From the NCBI GenBank assembly GCA_018817385.1, contig JAHIUA010000093.1, positions 25,919 through 89,918 of the forward strand: 64,000 nt of DNA, in the 5' to 3' direction. This document shows positions 26,970-37,300 of this stretch, in pieces. This DNA comes from Pseudomonadota bacterium. GTDB taxonomy: Bacteria; Desulfobacterota; Desulfobulbia; Desulfobulbales; Desulfocapsaceae. The position numbers and the translations under genes were made by a program. The notes beneath the pieces are model-generated. The model saw nothing but the letters and a program-made list of their open reading frames with translations, had not been told where the DNA came from and did no database searches. The first letter of the stretch is position 1. Every line of letters begins with the position of its first letter.

Positions 26970-28835
26970 TTATTTAAAAAATCGATTGTGCCAGATTGCG
27001 ATATTAATCAAAGCCCAAAGGACATGATTATGATTGTGCACCATATCGCAATGTTCTTTGATCAAACGGTTCACATAGTCGAGATGCATATTTTCTCGAA
27101 TTATTGAAGACTCATTCAACAGGGAAACCATATATGATTTCATCTCACCCCGCAGGAGATGTTTGACCGGCAGACTATAGCCCTGCTTCCCCCGATTGAC
27201 AATATTATCGGGCAACATCCCGTCAAGAACAGAACGGAAAATATGTTTTGTCCGCATCCCCTTCAATTTCCAGTTGCCAGGGAGCGATGCCAAGAATTCG
27301 ACCAGAACATGATCAAGCAATGGCACCCGTACCTCCAGGGAACTGGCCATACTCATTTTATCGACCTTCATGAGCACGCTGTCGGTCATCATATACCGCA
27401 TATCCAGATAAATTTCCCTGTTAATTCTGTCAGTCGCCTTGCAACGTCCTGAATAGTCGCGAACGATTCGAAAGGGATCAAAAACAGTCCGACTCTTAAA
27501 ATGTTCATTAAAGAGCTGACTGTTCTGAGTTTCATTGGCGAAATACTGCCAGCGAAGATGGTGACCTTCAGGAGGAAGATTGGCACCCTCGACAAAACGT
27601 TTCAACATATTGATAAGACCTTTCTTCTGGGGTTGATCAGGAAGAGTAGCTATCAATCTGCCCACGATCTGGGTACGGACAGGCGCTGGCAAGATCCGAA
27701 AAAAAAGGTTGAGCTTACTGGCCTTGAAGCGGTCATATCCGGCAAAACTCTCATCAGCACCTTCCCCACTCAGACAGACCGTCACGTGTTCTCTGGCCTG
27801 TTTACAGAGGAGATACAAGGGGACAGTGGAAAGATCTGTCATCGGTTCATCGAGATGCCAGAGGGCCTTTTCCACGTACTCAGGTTTGATGTCGTCAAGC
27901 ATAAGGACCTGGTGCTCGGTACCAAAATAGTCTGCAACCTGAGCGGCGTAATCCAACTCGCTGAAGCTTTTATCGTGGTACCCTATGGTAAAGGTCTTGA
28001 GAGGACCGGAGATATGACGACGCATCATGGCCACGATTGCACTGGAATCCAGTCCGCCAGAGAGAAAGACTCCGAGGGGCACATCACTTACCAAATGGCT
28101 CTTTACCGAATAATCCAGCAACTCACGCAGTCTCTCCACACTGGCATTGTAGGAAAGTCCAACACCTGGTGCGGAAAAATCAAGATCCCAATACTGTTTC
28201 ACTTCAATCTTTCCTTCGCGACAGAGCAGGTAATGTCCAGCGGGAATCTTATAGATATCTTCAAACATGGTGGCGGGTGCAGGGACAAACTCAAAACCGA
28301 TGTAGTCGTATAAGGCCTGGTGAGAGAGTTTTCGCTCTATGGACTGATCTTCAAGGATCGCCTTTATTTCCGAGGCAAAGACCAGTTTGTCGTCTTTGTG
28401 ATAGTAGTACAGCGGTTTGATCCCTATGCGGTCCCTGGCCAAAAAGATCGTTTTCTCCTTGAGGTCATAGAGGGCAAAGGCAAACATGCCCCGGAGTTTC
28501 TCAAGAACTCCCATCCCATACTCTTCATAGGCGTGGAGGATCACCTCTGAATCTGAATGGCTGGCAAAGGCATGGCCTTTTTTCTGGAGCTCATCTCGCA
28601 GTTCTTGGAAATTATAGATCTCTCCATTAAAGACCAGACAAAGGCTGCCATCCTCGTTGAACATGGGCTGTCTGCCCTGTTCACTGAGATCAATGATACT
28701 CAGACGTCTGTGTCCCAGCGAGGCATGCTCACAGCAATAAATCCCATCCTGATCCGGCCCCCGATGAATGATCTGACTGTTCATCCGCCTGATCAACTCT
28801 TCATCTTGCCAATTAAAACCGCAAATTCCACACAT
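26970..28835 (-). CDS. asnB: Glutamine-dependent amidotransferase, asparagine synthase B type
   Basis: A 621-residue two-domain enzyme. The N-terminal glutaminase starts with Cys2 as nucleophile (MCGICGF) and has RRLSIIDLS (43-51) and NGEIYN (70-75). The synthetase domain has the ATP-binding SGGLDSS (259-265). Length and motifs match AsnB. Copies inside EPS/O-antigen loci are common and may amidate uronic acids or feed amino-sugar synthesis, rather than make asparagine for protein. This copy is 19 bp from the downstream GT4 gene start region and within the long operon. No lone asparagine pathway gene is nearby. Confidence 0.9.
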   Translation of the reverse strand: MCGICGFNWQDEELIRRMNSQIIHRGPDQDGIYCCEHASLGHRRLSIIDLSEQGRQPMFNEDGSLCLVFNGEIYNFQELRDELQKKGHAFASHSDSEVILHAYEEYGMGVLEKLRGMFAFALYDLKEKTIFLARDRIGIKPLYYYHKDDKLVFASEIKAILEDQSIERKLSHQALYDYIGFEFVPAPATMFEDIYKIPAGHYLLCREGKIEVKQYWDLDFSAPGVGLSYNASVERLRELLDYSVKSHLVSDVPLGVFLSGGLDSSAIVAMMRRHISGPLKTFTIGYHDKSFSELDYAAQVADYFGTEHQVLMLDDIKPEYVEKALWHLDEPMTDLSTVPLYLLCKQAREHVTVCLSGEGADESFAGYDRFKASKLNLFFRILPAPVRTQIVGRLIATLPDQPQKKGLINMLKRFVEGANLPPEGHHLRWQYFANETQNSQLFNEHFKSRTVFDPFRIVRDYSGRCKATDRINREIYLDMRYMMTDSVLMKVDKMSMASSLEVRVPLLDHVLVEFLASLPGNWKLKGMRTKHIFRSVLDGMLPDNIVNRGKQGYSLPVKHLLRGEMKSYMVSLLNESSIIRENMHLDYVNRLIKEHCDMVHNHNHVLWALINIAIWHNRFFK

Positions 28836-28854
28836 ATCTTCTATCCTTCAGGCG

Positions 28855-30024
28855 TTACAGACCTGAATCAAGTCTGTCCTGCAACTTTTCGTAAAATGTT
28901 TTCAGCTTCCTTTGAAAGGCAGGAAGAGAATACTCCTCCTCCACCCGTATCCTGGCCTTAGCGGCAATACCTTCCCGCAACATCGTATCTTCAGCAAGAG
29001 CAAGGATCCCTGCTGCCATACCTGTGGGTGTTGGCTCCACAAGACAGGAAATTTCCTCATCCAAGACCTGGGTATGGGTTGGCAAGTTGGTTGCCAGAAC
29101 AGGTATCCCGGAATCAAGATAGGAATAAATTTTCATCGGAGTATTATTCCCCTGCGTTCTGGGAGAGACAAGGATATCTGCTTGAGTGAGGTAATACCCC
29201 AGTTGATAAACTGGACGCTGGCCGCAAAAAAAGACATTTGCTTCAATGCCCAATTCCTTTGCTCGTTGTCTATAGCACTCAATATCTTCTTTCTTGCCGC
29301 CGATCAAGAGAAGAGAGAGATCGGTCTTTGTGGACAGCGCCTCTTTCAGAGCGGCGAGTAACAGATCAATGCCCTGATACTTCTCAAAATTACCTACATA
29401 CATGATCATGAGACCGCTTATAGCCAGCTCTTCTCGGAGATTCTCCTGCCCCTCACCTCCGCTTGCAAGCAGCGTTATATCCTCAAGCCTGGCAACAAGC
29501 TTCCCAGGAGCACATTTTTGAACTATATCCTCAAGGGCTTTACATACGGCAATCACCCCAATACTGCCTGTTATGGCCTTTTTTTCCAGCCATTCCATTA
29601 TCCGGCGCACCGGTCCTAAAGATGGAAACTTATCTACGAGCTGCACGGACATACAGGAGTCCATGTCATAGACATAGGGCAGCTTGAATATCTTTTTCAC
29701 CACAAGAGCCATAAAAACAGACTCTTCTACTGCATGAACAAGCTGGAAGTCATGTTTTCGGACCAGCTGAACGCACTTTAAAAAGAGAAAGAAATCACAA
29801 ATAAGCTTTTTCAGAGACAATCCTGGCTTAATATTGGATATTGCGGGGATTGAGATGTGTCGATGAATGGTGACGTGAGGAAGAGTGATCTCCTCACCTT
29901 CGGCAAAGACAAGCAGGTGGACCCGATGTCCCTGCTCGGCGAGGGTCTGAGCCAGGAGTTTTACCGCGATCGGGGTACCCCTTTCCTGATAAAAAGGCTG
30001 GGGAGCGAGAAGAAGAATATTCAA
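28855..30024 (-). CDS. Family 4 glycosyltransferase
   Basis: A 389-residue GT-B enzyme. It opens MNILLLAPQPFYQERGTPIA, an arrangement typical of a GT4 subgroup that often accompanies EPS operons. The C-terminal half includes MIMYVGNFEKYQGIDLLL, LIGGKKEDIE and SPRTQGNNTPMKIYSYLDSGIPVLATNLPTH, given here in parts. The E-x7-E signature is replaced by a TPMKIYSYL version, as in GT4 enzymes of the GumH/PimB-like periphery. It lies 27 bp after a methyltransferase gene and 19 bp before asnB. Donor unknown. Confidence 0.85.
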   Translation of the reverse strand: MNILLLAPQPFYQERGTPIAVKLLAQTLAEQGHRVHLLVFAEGEEITLPHVTIHRHISIPAISNIKPGLSLKKLICDFFLFLKCVQLVRKHDFQLVHAVEESVFMALVVKKIFKLPYVYDMDSCMSVQLVDKFPSLGPVRRIMEWLEKKAITGSIGVIAVCKALEDIVQKCAPGKLVARLEDITLLASGGEGQENLREELAISGLMIMYVGNFEKYQGIDLLLAALKEALSTKTDLSLLLIGGKKEDIECYRQRAKELGIEANVFFCGQRPVYQLGYYLTQADILVSPRTQGNNTPMKIYSYLDSGIPVLATNLPTHTQVLDEEISCLVEPTPTGMAAGILALAEDTMLREGIAAKARIRVEEEYSLPAFQRKLKTFYEKLQDRLDSGL

Positions 30025-30051
30025 AACAATCGATATCCGTAAACGTAACGA

Positions 30052-30774
30052 CTACTTCGCATCACTGCGAACAATAATCGGAGAGCCAAACAGTTTTGTC
30101 AATCCAGTCAGGCGAAAAACAGCTTCTACTGATCGGGAAATCACTGGCTTCTTTACTTTTCGATGCACAACCATGGGCATGAAAAATTCAGGTTTGAACT
30201 GTGGCGGCTCAAAATGATTTGCACCCAATTCGTGGTGTATTTCTTTTCTGGAAAAAAGTGTATAGGTCCTGGTGTTCCCTTCCATATTTTTTTTCAAATC
30301 AAAAAGAAGATCATACAAGATATTTGCGCTTCTCCTGTCCGGATAATCAAAGAGAACAGCCTTGCCGGCAACCCGGCACATCTCTTTGATCAGCTCCTGC
30401 CATCTCTCTGCGTGGGGCAAGAGACGAAAGGCCATGACCACATCAAACTGATTATCCGCAAAAGGCAGGTGCAGACTATCACACGTCAGGTAGGTAAAAC
30501 TTCCTTTCTCACAATACCTGTCCAGTCGCGCCCGACAGCAGTCAGCACTACCGGTAACTGTGACCTTATAGCCCTTTTCTGCCAGAGGTGTAGTCAATTG
30601 CGCATGACCACCGCCCACATCAAGCACTGAGGCACCGGCAAAATCACGCAACAGATCAAGCGTTAGCTGCGCCTGAACATCTAAAAAATAGTTGCCTACA
30701 GGACCTGCGAAACGAGATGCATAATCATCTGAAGCGGTTTCAATGTCAGCGGTTTCTAGTAACTGTGGTACCAA
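30052..30774 (-). CDS. Class I SAM-dependent methyltransferase
   Basis: A 240-residue Rossmann methyltransferase. Motif I is ASVLDVGGGHAQLT near residue 49, and the Methyltransf_11-type segment DSLHLPFADNQFDVVMAFRLLPHAE near 98-122 contains motifs II-III. It is likely a small-molecule or glycan methyltransferase, as expected beside the GT4 gene. It lies 39 bp after the GlpD-like gene. A ubiquinone or arsenite type is unlikely given the context, but the substrate cannot be read. A hydrophobic surface near the C-terminus may contact membrane lipid substrates. Confidence 0.82.
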   Translation of the reverse strand: MVPQLLETADIETASDDYASRFAGPVGNYFLDVQAQLTLDLLRDFAGASVLDVGGGHAQLTTPLAEKGYKVTVTGSADCCRARLDRYCEKGSFTYLTCDSLHLPFADNQFDVVMAFRLLPHAERWQELIKEMCRVAGKAVLFDYPDRRSANILYDLLFDLKKNMEGNTRTYTLFSRKEIHHELGANHFEPPQFKPEFFMPMVVHRKVKKPVISRSVEAVFRLTGLTKLFGSPIIVRSDAK

Positions 30775-30813
30775 TTGCCTCTCCCCTCTTTCCCAAAAAA
30801 TATGATGCTGCAG

Positions 30814-32451
30814 CTAAGACTCTTGCAGAACTAAGGGAGCATAACGACGCAGGACGTCCTCTATTTCTTGTTCTTTTCGTGCCTCGTTCCAAGCAAGCAT
30901 CCCCCCCATGTAATTCACTAATTTTTCAAGCACCCTGCGCCCAGGATACTCTGCAGTCCCCAGTCCCGTTCTGCGCAAAACGATATCTGCCAGTTTACAA
31001 GCCATTTCTTCACTTAGCAGATACTTCACCTCAGCCTTCAACAAGCTTGAAGCTTCGTCAATCCAGATATCAGAATCCTCTTCATTCTCCATAAAAGAAA
31101 GGATGTGTACCGCCCTTCGTCCATATTTCCTCTCGAGCAACCCCTTACATTGCAACTGGACAGGGTTCCATTGTGTAGCAATACCGGGAGATTTTTTTGC
31201 CGTTACCGTACCAGACTCAGGTTGGATCTGTTTTTGAATAACCTTTAGAATCTCATGGGCTATATGGGGAGCAGTGGTATATTTTACTCCCTTGACGGAA
31301 AGTACCCTGCTGAATCCTGGAATTTCAGGGCTAAAAAAAGTCGAATTTTTTTCCATTTGAATAGTATTCTCTTCCGACTGACTCCGCATTGGCAACAAGC
31401 CGGCATGAAAAAAAGAGATGTCTTCGTATGTCAGCTGAGCAGAGGGATAGATAGCATTTACCTCCTCCACCATATTCTGGATCATTTCACGTTTCACCTC
31501 TAAATCATCCGGATCTGCGATACTTTCCCTATATTCCGTGCCTATCATAGTATGGCCGCGCCAGGGGACAAAAAAGTAAAGCCGTTTCCCCCTTTTTATA
31601 ATTGCATCCTTGTCTTCATACTTCCCATGTCCTTCCAAGGCCACGGCATACTCTGTAAATATTTTCTTTCTCGAGACAATGTTCAAAGCCAGTGCCCATC
31701 TTTGTTTTGTATCCTTTTTCTTAGAAGCCTGAATACTCTGCTCAAGCCATGGCCCTGAGGCATTGACAATAAATCTGCTTTTCAGCTGATGGGTCTCATT
31801 GTTTAACCTATCTTGGATGGTCACCTGATAGAGATCGTCGTCTCCTTTTGCAACAGCCTTTGCCTCTGCATAATTGACAGCCATTGCCCCATGGTCGATG
31901 CTGCCTAGTATATACTCGAGAATCAATCTTTCCGTATCCACGGCCAGTGCATCATACCAGACACCAGCACCATGCAGATCTTCACTTTCTATATCAGGTA
32001 TGATTTGCCGACATTGCTTTTCAGAGACAATATGTCCTCTAGGTAAATGAATAGCAGGAGGCAGGTCGTCATTCCGATCCCATCCTATACAATCATTAAG
32101 AAACAGTGCCGCCTGCATAACTCTTTTCCCACGCAAGCCCTTTCCATAAAGCGGCATCATACAGGCTAGAGGTTGTACAAGATAGGGGGCAAGCCCCATC
32201 ATCTCTCGCCTGGCCGTAATGGAATGTCGCATCCTCTTGATATTTAAATGCTGAAGATAGCGAAGGCCTCCATGCAGGATCTTCAGGCTGCTTGCTGACG
32301 TGGCACCGCAAAAATCATTTTTCTCTACCAGGGCTGTACGATACCCTGCCTTGGAGACATGATAAGCGATCGTTGCCCCATGAGCGCCCCCCCCTATAAC
32401 AAGGACATCGAGAATATCTGCGCTGAGTTTTGTAAGATCACGTGTTGGCAT
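30814..32451 (-). CDS. GlpD-like FAD-dependent dehydrogenase (glycerol-3-phosphate dehydrogenase family)
   Basis: A 545-residue flavoprotein. Near the N-terminus it has the dinucleotide-binding VIGGGAHGATIAYH (15-28) and ATSASSLKILHGGLRYL, the family signature. Near residue 300 it has YFVPWRGHTMIGTEY, which is also characteristic. The C-terminal region (about 420-545) matches the helical cap domain of GlpA/GlpD. Authentic enzymes oxidise sn-glycerol-3-phosphate to dihydroxyacetone phosphate and pass electrons to quinone. Here it sits inside a glycan operon between a methyltransferase and an amidohydrolase-like gene, without glpF or glpK. A role in handling a glycerol-phosphate or related polyol substituent is possible but unproven. 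Confidence 0.85.
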   Translation of the reverse strand: MPTRDLTKLSADILDVLVIGGGAHGATIAYHVSKAGYRTALVEKNDFCGATSASSLKILHGGLRYLQHLNIKRMRHSITARREMMGLAPYLVQPLACMMPLYGKGLRGKRVMQAALFLNDCIGWDRNDDLPPAIHLPRGHIVSEKQCRQIIPDIESEDLHGAGVWYDALAVDTERLILEYILGSIDHGAMAVNYAEAKAVAKGDDDLYQVTIQDRLNNETHQLKSRFIVNASGPWLEQSIQASKKKDTKQRWALALNIVSRKKIFTEYAVALEGHGKYEDKDAIIKRGKRLYFFVPWRGHTMIGTEYRESIADPDDLEVKREMIQNMVEEVNAIYPSAQLTYEDISFFHAGLLPMRSQSEENTIQMEKNSTFFSPEIPGFSRVLSVKGVKYTTAPHIAHEILKVIQKQIQPESGTVTAKKSPGIATQWNPVQLQCKGLLERKYGRRAVHILSFMENEEDSDIWIDEASSLLKAEVKYLLSEEMACKLADIVLRRTGLGTAEYPGRRVLEKLVNYMGGMLAWNEARKEQEIEDVLRRYAPLVLQES

Positions 32452-32470
32452 GGGTCGATTCCGCTAAAAC

Positions 32471-33292
32471 TTAAATTGAGAGACGAAGACGAAGCTGGTT
32501 GAATAGAAACAGACTGTTTTTTTGCATACGGCCAAAAGGGACAGGGCGTATCTCTGACGACAGCAAAGCCTTTTTGAGAAAGAGTGTCGGAGAATCTCCA
32601 TAAGGAGAATCCCCATGCAGATAAAACCCAAAGCTGCCTATCCGGGCAGCCTCACTGGGAAGGGGAAGGGGATCACTCCCCGGCAAGACGAGGATCTCTT
32701 TCTTTTCAGCAAGGTCAAACAGGTCTGGAGTTGACCAGAACTGTGGACGCCCGCCATTATCCCCTAAAAAGAGATTCCCCTTTCTCTGACCCGAGAGAAA
32801 CTCCTTAAGGATTTCCCCCCTCTTCCCCAGCCACTTACCGGCCCCCCAGGGTAGAACAGGAATGGAATCGGCTTGTCTTATGGCGTCAACGGTCTCAGGC
32901 AGAGACATACCACTGCTGAGGCTCTGATTCAGAAAAAGAGCAAGGACCTCTATCTTCTCTCTGGTGATGACTTGCCGACCAGCGACGAGATGTATCTTTT
33001 GTTCTGGAGAATCAGGCCGCCAAACCAGCAGAGAATCTGCCTCGCCTGTTCCCATAGCGTACCATTTTTTACCAATTGTCACCTGCCCCTGGCCAGAATC
33101 TCTACCAGCAGCCAGCTGTTGCTGAAACCAGTTGTCCTTTTCGCATTCTGTCAAGAGGAGGAGATAGGAGGACGCTTGCGGCTCACTCGTATATTGCCTT
33201 GCGGCCTCCTGGAAATTTTTCAAGGCGGAATCGAAGACGAAATCGACATCAAAGCAATCATAGAGATGGACGTGCGAATCAACAAAAATCAT
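32471..33292 (-). CDS. Uncharacterised protein with an amidohydrolase/PHP-like HxH start
   Basis: A 273-residue protein opening MIFVDSHVHLYDCF. That places an HxH metal-binding pair at residues 7 and 9 right after the first beta strand, as in amidohydrolase and PHP-domain enzymes. Other candidate ligands are PVLPWGAGKW near 150, LFLGDNGGRP near 176 and the C-terminal FYLHGDSPYGDSP near 225. I recognise no named family. It is 32 bp downstream of the acyltransferase gene and 19 bp upstream of the GlpD-like gene, so the three are likely co-expressed. A metal-dependent hydrolase acting on a glycan-related phosphoester or lactone is only an inference. Confidence 0.6.
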   Translation of the reverse strand: MIFVDSHVHLYDCFDVDFVFDSALKNFQEAARQYTSEPQASSYLLLLTECEKDNWFQQQLAAGRDSGQGQVTIGKKWYAMGTGEADSLLVWRPDSPEQKIHLVAGRQVITREKIEVLALFLNQSLSSGMSLPETVDAIRQADSIPVLPWGAGKWLGKRGEILKEFLSGQRKGNLFLGDNGGRPQFWSTPDLFDLAEKKEILVLPGSDPLPLPSEAARIGSFGFYLHGDSPYGDSPTLFLKKALLSSEIRPVPFGRMQKNSLFLFNQLRLRLSI

Positions 33293-33324
33293 GGCAGTCT
33301 TACGGGAACCTTCATTATTACACC

Positions 33325-34335
33325 CTAATGTATCTTCTGTCTCATTTCAAACAGATACGGAAAATTGAACTTCAATGTTATTTTGTAGAGGCCAATGGGA
33401 ACAAGTAAACCAGCGCTCACCCCAATAACCATATGCAAGAACGGATTTTCAATTGAAAAGAAATTCAGAAGAACTATTCGTACCGCCACCCCTGCTAACA
33501 TATGGACAAGATAAATCTGCAAAGAATAAGTGCCAAAAACCTTGACCACAGAACAGTACTTTTTCTCTGCAAGATATTGGGCCAGCCCTATACAAAAGCT
33601 TATACCGAGACCGGCAAGATAGAGAAAATACAAGGGATGCGAACCATCGGTCAAGCGAGTTGGTTCAATTGCCCTCTCAAAAATGTACCAGCCCGACCCT
33701 ATCAGAAGGAAAAAAAGAACACAGGTACTCCCTGTCTGTATAGAGTTTTTTGCAAAATTTCCAAGATATTCTTTGGCCAACAAAGCGGATACAAAGAAAA
33801 TAAACCCTGTGGAGAAACCATGCAAGGCAAGGATCTCTGTATTGATGGGACAAAAAAACAAGACGCCGGCAACAGTAATCATCGCCAGAGGCGCAAATCT
33901 GGCAAACTGACTCAGCAGAGCATAGGAAAGAAACATCAAAACAAGGGCGTACAAAAACCAAAATTGGGAAAAAGGCAGATAAGGGATTGCCATTATATCG
34001 GCTAACTGCACCCCTCTATGGGACTGGTTTGCAAAAACCAGCTCAATACTGGCCTGCAAAAACGACCATAACAGGTATGGATAGACGATGAATTTTACTT
34101 TGTTAACAAGAAAATTCCTGGCCCCTCGTTTCTTGTAACTCTTTTCAGCAAACAGCCCTGCCAGAAAAAAGAAAAGGGGCATATGAAAACTGTAAACGAT
34201 ACTGTCTGAAAGAAAAAAGAAATGCTCTTGAATAGGGAGATGCGCATGAAAGCCGCTACTTAACAGATGAGCATAAACAACCAGTATAATTCCAAGACCT
34301 TTCGCGTAATCTACCCAGTCTGTCCTTTGTGCCAT
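33325..34335 (-). CDS. Membrane acyltransferase, acyltransferase-3 (OafA-like) family
   Basis: A 336-residue polytopic membrane protein with about ten hydrophobic segments. The N-terminus WVDYAKGLGIILVVYAHLL holds the conserved early histidine near residue 22, followed by YSFHMPLFFFLAGLF, both typical of the acyltransferase-3 family. It has no extra SGNH domain, unlike fused OafA proteins. It should transfer acetyl or other acyl groups to a sugar at the membrane. It follows the 1032-residue membrane protein by 36 bp. A separate exported GDSL hydrolase elsewhere in the locus could act on the same ester. Confidence 0.88.
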   Translation of the reverse strand: MAQRTDWVDYAKGLGIILVVYAHLLSSGFHAHLPIQEHFFFLSDSIVYSFHMPLFFFLAGLFAEKSYKKRGARNFLVNKVKFIVYPYLLWSFLQASIELVFANQSHRGVQLADIMAIPYLPFSQFWFLYALVLMFLSYALLSQFARFAPLAMITVAGVLFFCPINTEILALHGFSTGFIFFVSALLAKEYLGNFAKNSIQTGSTCVLFFLLIGSGWYIFERAIEPTRLTDGSHPLYFLYLAGLGISFCIGLAQYLAEKKYCSVVKVFGTYSLQIYLVHMLAGVAVRIVLLNFFSIENPFLHMVIGVSAGLLVPIGLYKITLKFNFPYLFEMRQKIH

Positions 34336-34371
34336 AGTAATAGATCACCAGGGAGTGGGAATCGTCTCATC

Positions 34372-37300
34372 TCAATTTTTTACAATTTCAATGCCATCAA
34401 GTTGCAGGCTTACTTTGTCAGTAAAACGCACGTGAAAGCTGAGTTCTTCGTCATACTTTAATGCAAAATCAGTCTCAATGCCTGTAAAAGAGTTTTCATT
34501 GAGTTCCCCAACAGTAACATTCCGTTTGCCTAAACGTCTCAAATTCTGCCCATCAGTCACTGATACTATTGCGACCACATCTGATGGATTCAGATGAGTT
34601 GCGTCTTTCATTCGCAAGTAAAACCGTGAGGTATAGCGTCCTTTATTGTATATTCTATTGGGACCATAAACTAAATCCCCTTTTGGGCTTTTCTTGGCTA
34701 TGGCCTCAATAACTTTCCCTCCGGATGCATCCTTTACAAAGACCAACTGTCCGGTCGCACCGACCATCTTTTCAGCCTCAAGAAAAGAAAGTGGTGTTTC
34801 ACTGCCTGCTTTATATACAGCAATATTTTTTATGCGCACCTGTCCTTTTCCATAATAGAAAACGCGAAATTCCAATTTCTCTTTCTGGGCCAGAGAAAAG
34901 TCAAGATACAGCTTACGGTAACGCTTATTCCTAACCAACCCCTTCACTTCTCTCTGAGCAAGAACGACCTGAGCATCGCTCTCTGTAACCCTGGCAACCT
35001 CTATCCTGGCTATATTTCCTTCTGTATCTGCTTCTGTATCTGCTTCAGTATTGATTGTGAAATAACAACGATACTCACCTGGTGAATACACATCATACGG
35101 CCCATACACCACAAATCCAGCCTTATTTTTGCCTTCACTTGCCTGGAAGACTTTCTTGCCAATTTCTTTATCCGCTACTATCTCTCCTGTTTGCTGATAC
35201 ATATGACTATTCACATCATAAAAATAGGGCATCTCATACCAATAATTGCTGTTTTCATCCTCTGCAGCAGGAATATTTTCTTTGACTTTAAAAAGATAAA
35301 TATCCTCATTTCGCCAATCAAAGGTCTTAAAATGCATAAAATTATCGATATCAACAAGCTCAAGATAGGGTGATTGAATCAGACGTCTCACCGTGGTTAA
35401 CGGTCCATAGGCTGTCACCTTTGGGGGGAAGACGTTTTCGTGTTGATGCACAGTCAGAAACTTGACATTCATCTCACGCAGCAACTCATACTGCTGACGA
35501 TTTAATATTCCAGCATTTATGTCGCTCAAAGGAGCAATAACAGTTTTCAAGTATTCATTCAAAACAAGTGGGCTGTATCCGTTCACTCGCTTCACTCTGT
35601 CAAGCATAATATAATGTTGATACAGGGATGATTGGTGTGAATCTCCAGGCCAGAGAGGTACTTCCAGCAACAGCCCATCCCCTATATTCTCTTGCACATA
35701 GGTATAAATATCCTGTCCCTTATCAAGTAAGGTTATCCCGATTGGCCTGAACACGTTGTAATCTTTGAGCTGCACACCCATGGCAACAACAAACAGCAAA
35801 ATCACTAGAACATGAGCCCCACGTTTTTTGCAGCGATCCTCAAGACTCTTGACAAAAAAGGCCACGGCAATAGCTCCAGCAAATAAAACCATCACCATGA
35901 TACGATTGGAGACCCGCGGGTAATTAAAAAAAGGAAAATAGTGATAAAAGAAGATATAGAGAGAGGACTTACCGAAAGCGACACCAAGGGCCAACACATA
36001 GCTGCAAAATGCGACAACGAGATAAAAAAGACGAATTAACTGTGCTTCTCCATCTATCCGTTCATTTTTTTTGTGAAAAACTGCATACCAGAAGACTGTC
36101 AGGAACAGACAACTGATCAAGCTAAGCGGAACTATGCCGAAATAGACATGGCTTGTTGAATGAAGGAGATCAGACAACTGGGAGCTAAATAACTCCACAT
36201 CGCGCAATGTCCGGCCTCCTCCAGCTATTGTAGAGGAAATTTTATCTACTTTACTCGCTATAATCCAGAGGACAACCAGGCCCATGGAAATGATCAAGGG
36301 GATAATCGGCAGGACCATGTTTTTTCTAATAAGAATCCCATGCAGCAAAGTCTTGACCATAGAAAGCAGATACTGCCTGAGCAGAACCAGCTTCGCCCCT
36401 GCAACCAATAGCAAAAGTGTGACAACAACCAGTGTCGTGTTGACAGGTCGATAAATGAATGTCACTGCCGATAGAAGAAAGAGCAAATAGAGGGGCAACA
36501 GGGACGCGGCCTCTACAGCCAAGCCTTGACGAAAACTTAAAGAGCTGAGACGCTGATACACAGAAGCCAGGCAGACAGAAATGAGGATGGGAACGAAGGG
36601 ATAAATGCCGACCATCCACCAAAAAAATTGCGAGACAACCTTATCGTTATCACGACAAGCAAAAAATATCTGGGTATACCATATTGCCGCTACACCAGCC
36701 CCCCATAAAATCAAGAAAGAGCAAGAGGTTGACCATGAAGACAAAGCCCTCCACCTTACCTTGCCAATAGGGTTTTCTTCAACACTTACAACGGGAAAGA
36801 GGGCAACAATGCGAACCGGTATAAACACTGCCAGGAACACACAAATATAATAAATCAGATGTGGTTCGAGCATTGCAAGACAGATCAAGCCAAGACTGGA
36901 CAACAGCCCGTACCTGATTTTTTGTGAGCGGATACCTTTCTCTAAGAAATAGAGAATAAAGGGATATAAAAAAAACAGAAAACCATATCCATGCCCGGAC
37001 AGCACACCATGAATACGACTGGGAGCAAAAGTGAATATGACTGCCGCCAACAAGGCCCCGGTCCTGCTGCCGCTATAGAGCCGAACCAGAAGATACATAA
37101 AGACGCCAGCCAGCACATAAGAACTGAAAACAGTACAGTTATAGGCGGCCACATCCCCAAAGGGACTGAACAACATATAAAGAAAGGCCAGAGGAATAGT
37201 ATTAAGACCAGATGATATATGAGGGATAACCATATTAAATTCATAAGGATTTGTATCAAATGGTATAGCCCCTATGAAGTTTTCTTTAACAAGCCAGAAC

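Noticed and set aside
27501..28313. A 270-codon plus-strand frame
   Set aside because: It is antisense to asnB, whose motifs are unambiguous.
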